A DNA stretch of 64,000 bases from Ruminococcaceae bacterium P7 (GTDB lineage Bacteria; Bacillota; Clostridia; Oscillospirales; Acutalibacteraceae), in the NCBI GenBank assembly GCA_900100595.1, contig FMUA01000005.1:78177-142176 (forward strand), read 5' to 3'. Of this stretch, positions 62,153-64,000 are shown piece after piece; the first letter of the stretch is position 1, and every line of letters starts with the position of its first letter. The notes under the pieces were generated by a model. It was not told where the DNA came from, did no database searches, and worked only from the letters and a program-made list of their open reading frames with translations. A program made the translations under genes and the position numbers.

Positions 62153-63625
62153 ATGAAAACTACAAAAAGAATTCTCGCAATTGTTCTCGCGGCTTTGATG
62201 CTCGCGGCAATGATTCCGTTCGCTGTTTCCGCAGCAGGCGACACCTACACCCTCAATGTAAAGAGCAGCAAGGAAGGCTTCAACTTTGAAGTAATCAAGG
62301 TTGCCGACATCAACACAGAAACAGGTGCTTACACCAGCGAATATGCAGGTGTAGTAGACGCTCTCAACAAGGGCGGCATCACAGGCGCAAAGGCTGTTCT
62401 CGCTATCTGCGACAACATCAAGTGGAATGAACTTGACTATGTTCCCGCAGGCAAGTGGACTGACGGCACAGACACAGGCGTAAAGCCCATCACAGGTCTT
62501 GCTGCAGGCGTATACTACATCAAGTCTGAGGCTACCGACAAGGCTCCCGCAGGCTCCAAGGTTCAGAACCGCATCATCCCCATTCCTTACTATGAGAACA
62601 ACGCTTGGGTTCCCGCTGTTGAGAACGGCGTAGGCGTATATCCCGAGACAATCGACCTCGCTTCCAAGGCTGAAATCGTTCCGAAGGTTTCCAAGAAGAT
62701 CCTCGACGGCGACGACACCGTAAACGGTCTTTACGATGTAACCGCTATCGGTCAGGACGTTACCTTTGAGCTCACAGCAGACGTTACAGGTTCCGTTGAA
62801 GCTTCCGAGGACAACAACCTCACAGGTAAGCTCTCCAGATATGCAATCACCGATACCTATGAAAAGGGTCTCACCTTCAAGCCCGGCACCGTAGAGGTAA
62901 AATTTGTGAATGACACCACCACCACTTCCACAACTGACTTCACCGTTGAAGAGGGAACAGGCAGCTTCAAGGTAGCTCTCGGCGATGACACCCTCAAAGG
63001 CAACGACTTCTACAGCTACAAGAAGGTTGTTGTTACCTACAAGGCTACCCTCAACAAGGACGCTAAGATCGGCAAGGAAGGCAACGAGAACGCTGACGGC
63101 CTCGAGTACAAGCACAACGCTGAGCCTGAAACCGCTCCCGTTCACGAGGTTCCCGGTAACACCGTATATGTATTCACCCTCAAGATCGACGTTACCAAGG
63201 TTGATGCTGCTACCAAGGAAGCCATCAAGGTTGCAGGCGTAAAGTTCGCACTCTTTGGTGAGGACAAGGAAACCAAAATCGGCGAAGAGAAGGAAACCGA
63301 CGCTGAAGGCAAACTGAGCTTTGTTGGTCTCGACAAGGGTACCTACTATGTTCAGGAGACAAAGGCTCCCGAGGGCTACAACCTCAACACCTCCAAGCAC
63401 GAAGTAAAGCTCGTTCCCGTCATCACTGCTGACGCGACCGGCAAGTACACCATGGAGCTTGACCTCACAGCAGGCAACAGCGGCAATGTAACCGTTGAAG
63501 ATACCAAGTCTGAGGTTCCCACCACCGGTGGTGTTGGTACCATGATGTTCACAGTAGTCGGCGGCGCTCTGATCATCGCTGCAGGCGTACTGCTCGTAAT
63601 CGTTCTCAAGAAGAGAGCTAAATAA
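62153..63625 (+). CDS. SpaA-type isopeptide-forming pilin
   Basis: 490 residues. AAAGGAG precedes the ATG. Signal peptide 1-26 (AVSAAGD). Two or more isopeptide-type beta domains: the first ends with NRIIPIPYYENNAW and VYPETIDLASKAEIVPK, in the place of the pilin motif (usually YPK); the second contains KRDVTKVD-like IDVTKVDAATKEAI and an E-box YYVQETKAPEGYNL. The sorting signal is VPTTGGVGTMMF followed by a hydrophobic helix and KKRAK. It is the probable major shaft pilin, with the giant adhesin immediately upstream as tip or accessory subunit. No pilin sortase is in the window, but one would be expected just beyond it or elsewhere. Confidence 0.9.
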   Translation: MKTTKRILAIVLAALMLAAMIPFAVSAAGDTYTLNVKSSKEGFNFEVIKVADINTETGAYTSEYAGVVDALNKGGITGAKAVLAICDNIKWNELDYVPAGKWTDGTDTGVKPITGLAAGVYYIKSEATDKAPAGSKVQNRIIPIPYYENNAWVPAVENGVGVYPETIDLASKAEIVPKVSKKILDGDDTVNGLYDVTAIGQDVTFELTADVTGSVEASEDNNLTGKLSRYAITDTYEKGLTFKPGTVEVKFVNDTTTTSTTDFTVEEGTGSFKVALGDDTLKGNDFYSYKKVVVTYKATLNKDAKIGKEGNENADGLEYKHNAEPETAPVHEVPGNTVYVFTLKIDVTKVDAATKEAIKVAGVKFALFGEDKETKIGEEKETDAEGKLSFVGLDKGTYYVQETKAPEGYNLNTSKHEVKLVPVITADATGKYTMELDLTAGNSGNVTVEDTKSEVPTTGGVGTMMFTVVGGALIIAAGVLLVIVLKKRAK

Positions 63626-63658
63626 TCAACCTACTGAATCGAAACAATTCAGACAATA

Positions 63659-63690
63659 ACAAAAGCCGGCGCTGATGCGTCGGCTTTTGT
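63659..63690 (+). terminator. Terminator of the adhesin-pilin operon
   Basis: AAAAGCCGGCGC / GCGTCGGCTTTT stem (one wobble) with a TGAT loop and a short T tail. Confidence 0.8.
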
Positions 63691-63710
63691 ACTGCACGGA
63701 GAACAAAAGG

Positions 63711-63739
63711 AACAAGGTCGGCGTTCTGCCGACCTTGTT
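63711..63739 (-). terminator. Terminator of the dockerin-protein gene (also functional on the plus strand)
   Basis: AACAAGGTCGGC / GCCGACCTTGTT perfect 12-bp stem with a 5-base loop. It lies between convergent genes, with T-rich sequence on both sides. Confidence 0.75.
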
Positions 63740-63757
63740 TCGTTATTCAATTGATGA

Positions 63758-64000
63758 TCAGAAGTGGTCAATAATCTCAGCGGCGAATTGCTGGATCAAG
63801 GTTACGTCCGTGATATCCGCAACGCCGTCCTTGTTGACGTCACCGGCAAGAAGATGAAGTTCGTCGAAGGTGACGATTTCCGCGGCATGCATCTGAACCA
63901 AAGTAGCATCGGAAACATCAACCTTGCCGTCGTCGTTGACATCACCCAAAATATAGGCGGGTACGGGGTTGGTCGTAGGAGCGATTGTCGTCGGAGCGAT
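63758..64000 (-). CDS. C-terminal dockerin of a cell-surface complex protein (5' end outside window)
   Basis: The last 80 residues of a protein entering from the right edge. A Pro/Thr linker (IAPTTIAPTTNPVPAYI) leads to a type I dockerin of two F-hand repeats: GDVNDDGKVDVSDATLVQ and GDVNKDGVADITDVTLIQ, each with the D-x-N-x-D-G-x-x-D calcium loop. The segment AAEI recurs in both repeats. Dockerins bind cohesins on scaffoldins of cellulosomes or amylosomes. The catalytic or binding part lies outside the window, so its substrate is unknown; the neighbouring starch enzymes make an amylosome-like role plausible but unproven. It ends HF-stop just before a shared terminator. Confidence 0.9.
   Translation of the reverse strand: MAPTTIAPTTNPVPAYILGDVNDDGKVDVSDATLVQMHAAEIVTFDELHLLAGDVNKDGVADITDVTLIQQFAAEIIDHF

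Overview
The window looks like chromosome from a Gram-positive, spore-forming, carbohydrate-degrading gut or rumen anaerobe of the Oscillospiraceae (Ruminococcus-like). The indicators are CotF-type coat genes, [FeFe]-hydrogenase maturases, a citrate synthase of the clostridial kind, a split transketolase, a secreted alpha-amylase with a starch-binding module, a type I dockerin at the right edge, sortase-type cell-wall anchors, a SipW-type signal peptidase and strong AGGAGG ribosome binding sites. The DNA is moderately GC-rich in genes and clearly AT-rich between them. Species assignment is inference. Gene content is mostly ordinary housekeeping, interrupted by several surface/export cassettes. 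I see no prophage, insertion sequence, CRISPR array or tRNA gene.

Layout. 1-3.1 kb: the C-terminal part of secA, then a wall-anchored surface protein. 3.2-5.7 kb (minus): a coaX - ECF S component - birA cofactor operon, divergent from 6.0-7.8 kb, a two-gene transketolase. 7.8-10.7 kb: cytosolic GH13 enzyme, DMT permease and HAD phosphatase. 10.7-11.2 kb: a gene-free stretch holding a candidate minus-strand small RNA and the lexA control region. 11.2-12.6 kb: lexA, a LOG-family hydrolase and a small Cys-rich protein. 12.9-17.1 kb: an export cassette (short membrane-anchored protein, a 601-residue repeat protein lacking its own signal, a 428-residue secreted protein, SipW peptidase), followed by ogt and a Cof phosphatase. 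18.5-20.7 kb: a secreted alpha-amylase. 20.8-25.4 kb: a helical protein, CpXC protein, fluoride channel, YoaK-like protein, citrate synthase and flavin reductase. 25.8-34.4 kb: an arginine operon argG-H-C-J-B-GNAT-D-F, sufficient from glutamate to arginine apart from carbamoyl phosphate. 34.5-37.6 kb: GtrA, a solitary 5S rRNA, an FkbM methyltransferase, a MinD-like ATPase and mgsA. 37.7-40.9 kb: hisS and aspS. 41-45.2 kb: a YdjI/YdjG/YdjH-like SPFH, zinc-ribbon and TPM operon led by a Tim44-like membrane protein. 45.5-49.5 kb: TM1266-type regulator, hydE, hydG, hydF. 49.7-53.2 kb: MBL hydrolase, rlmH, rqcH and two coat-type genes. 53.5-63.6 kb: a 2877-residue modular adhesin and a SpaA-type pilin. 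The right edge holds the C-terminus of a dockerin-bearing enzyme or scaffold component.

How it works together. The amylase, the cytosolic GH13 enzyme and the dockerin protein fit starch or plant-polysaccharide use, with sugar phosphates passing through transketolase and the methylglyoxal bypass. Hydrogenase maturation fits fermentative H2 production. The adhesin/pilin pair, the anchored protein near the left edge and the SipW cassette give three separate ways of building cell-surface structures. No sortase lies in the window, so anchoring must rely on a gene elsewhere.

The most interesting signals are: (1) a perfect X XXY YYZ slippery heptamer exactly where a signal-anchor reading frame meets the signal-less repeat protein of the SipW cassette; (2) a structured, C-rich candidate small RNA opposite lexA; (3) tandemly repeated ribosome binding sites and a duplicated inverted-repeat element around the hydrogenase maturation operon; (4) competing hairpins upstream of the giant adhesin, and a two-state leader upstream of argH. 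All RNA structures were folded by eye.

Stretches of roughly 300 bases without a gene are at 10721-11203, 12552-12866, 25445-25785, 45232-45531 and 53173-53500. Their contents are itemised in the feature list.
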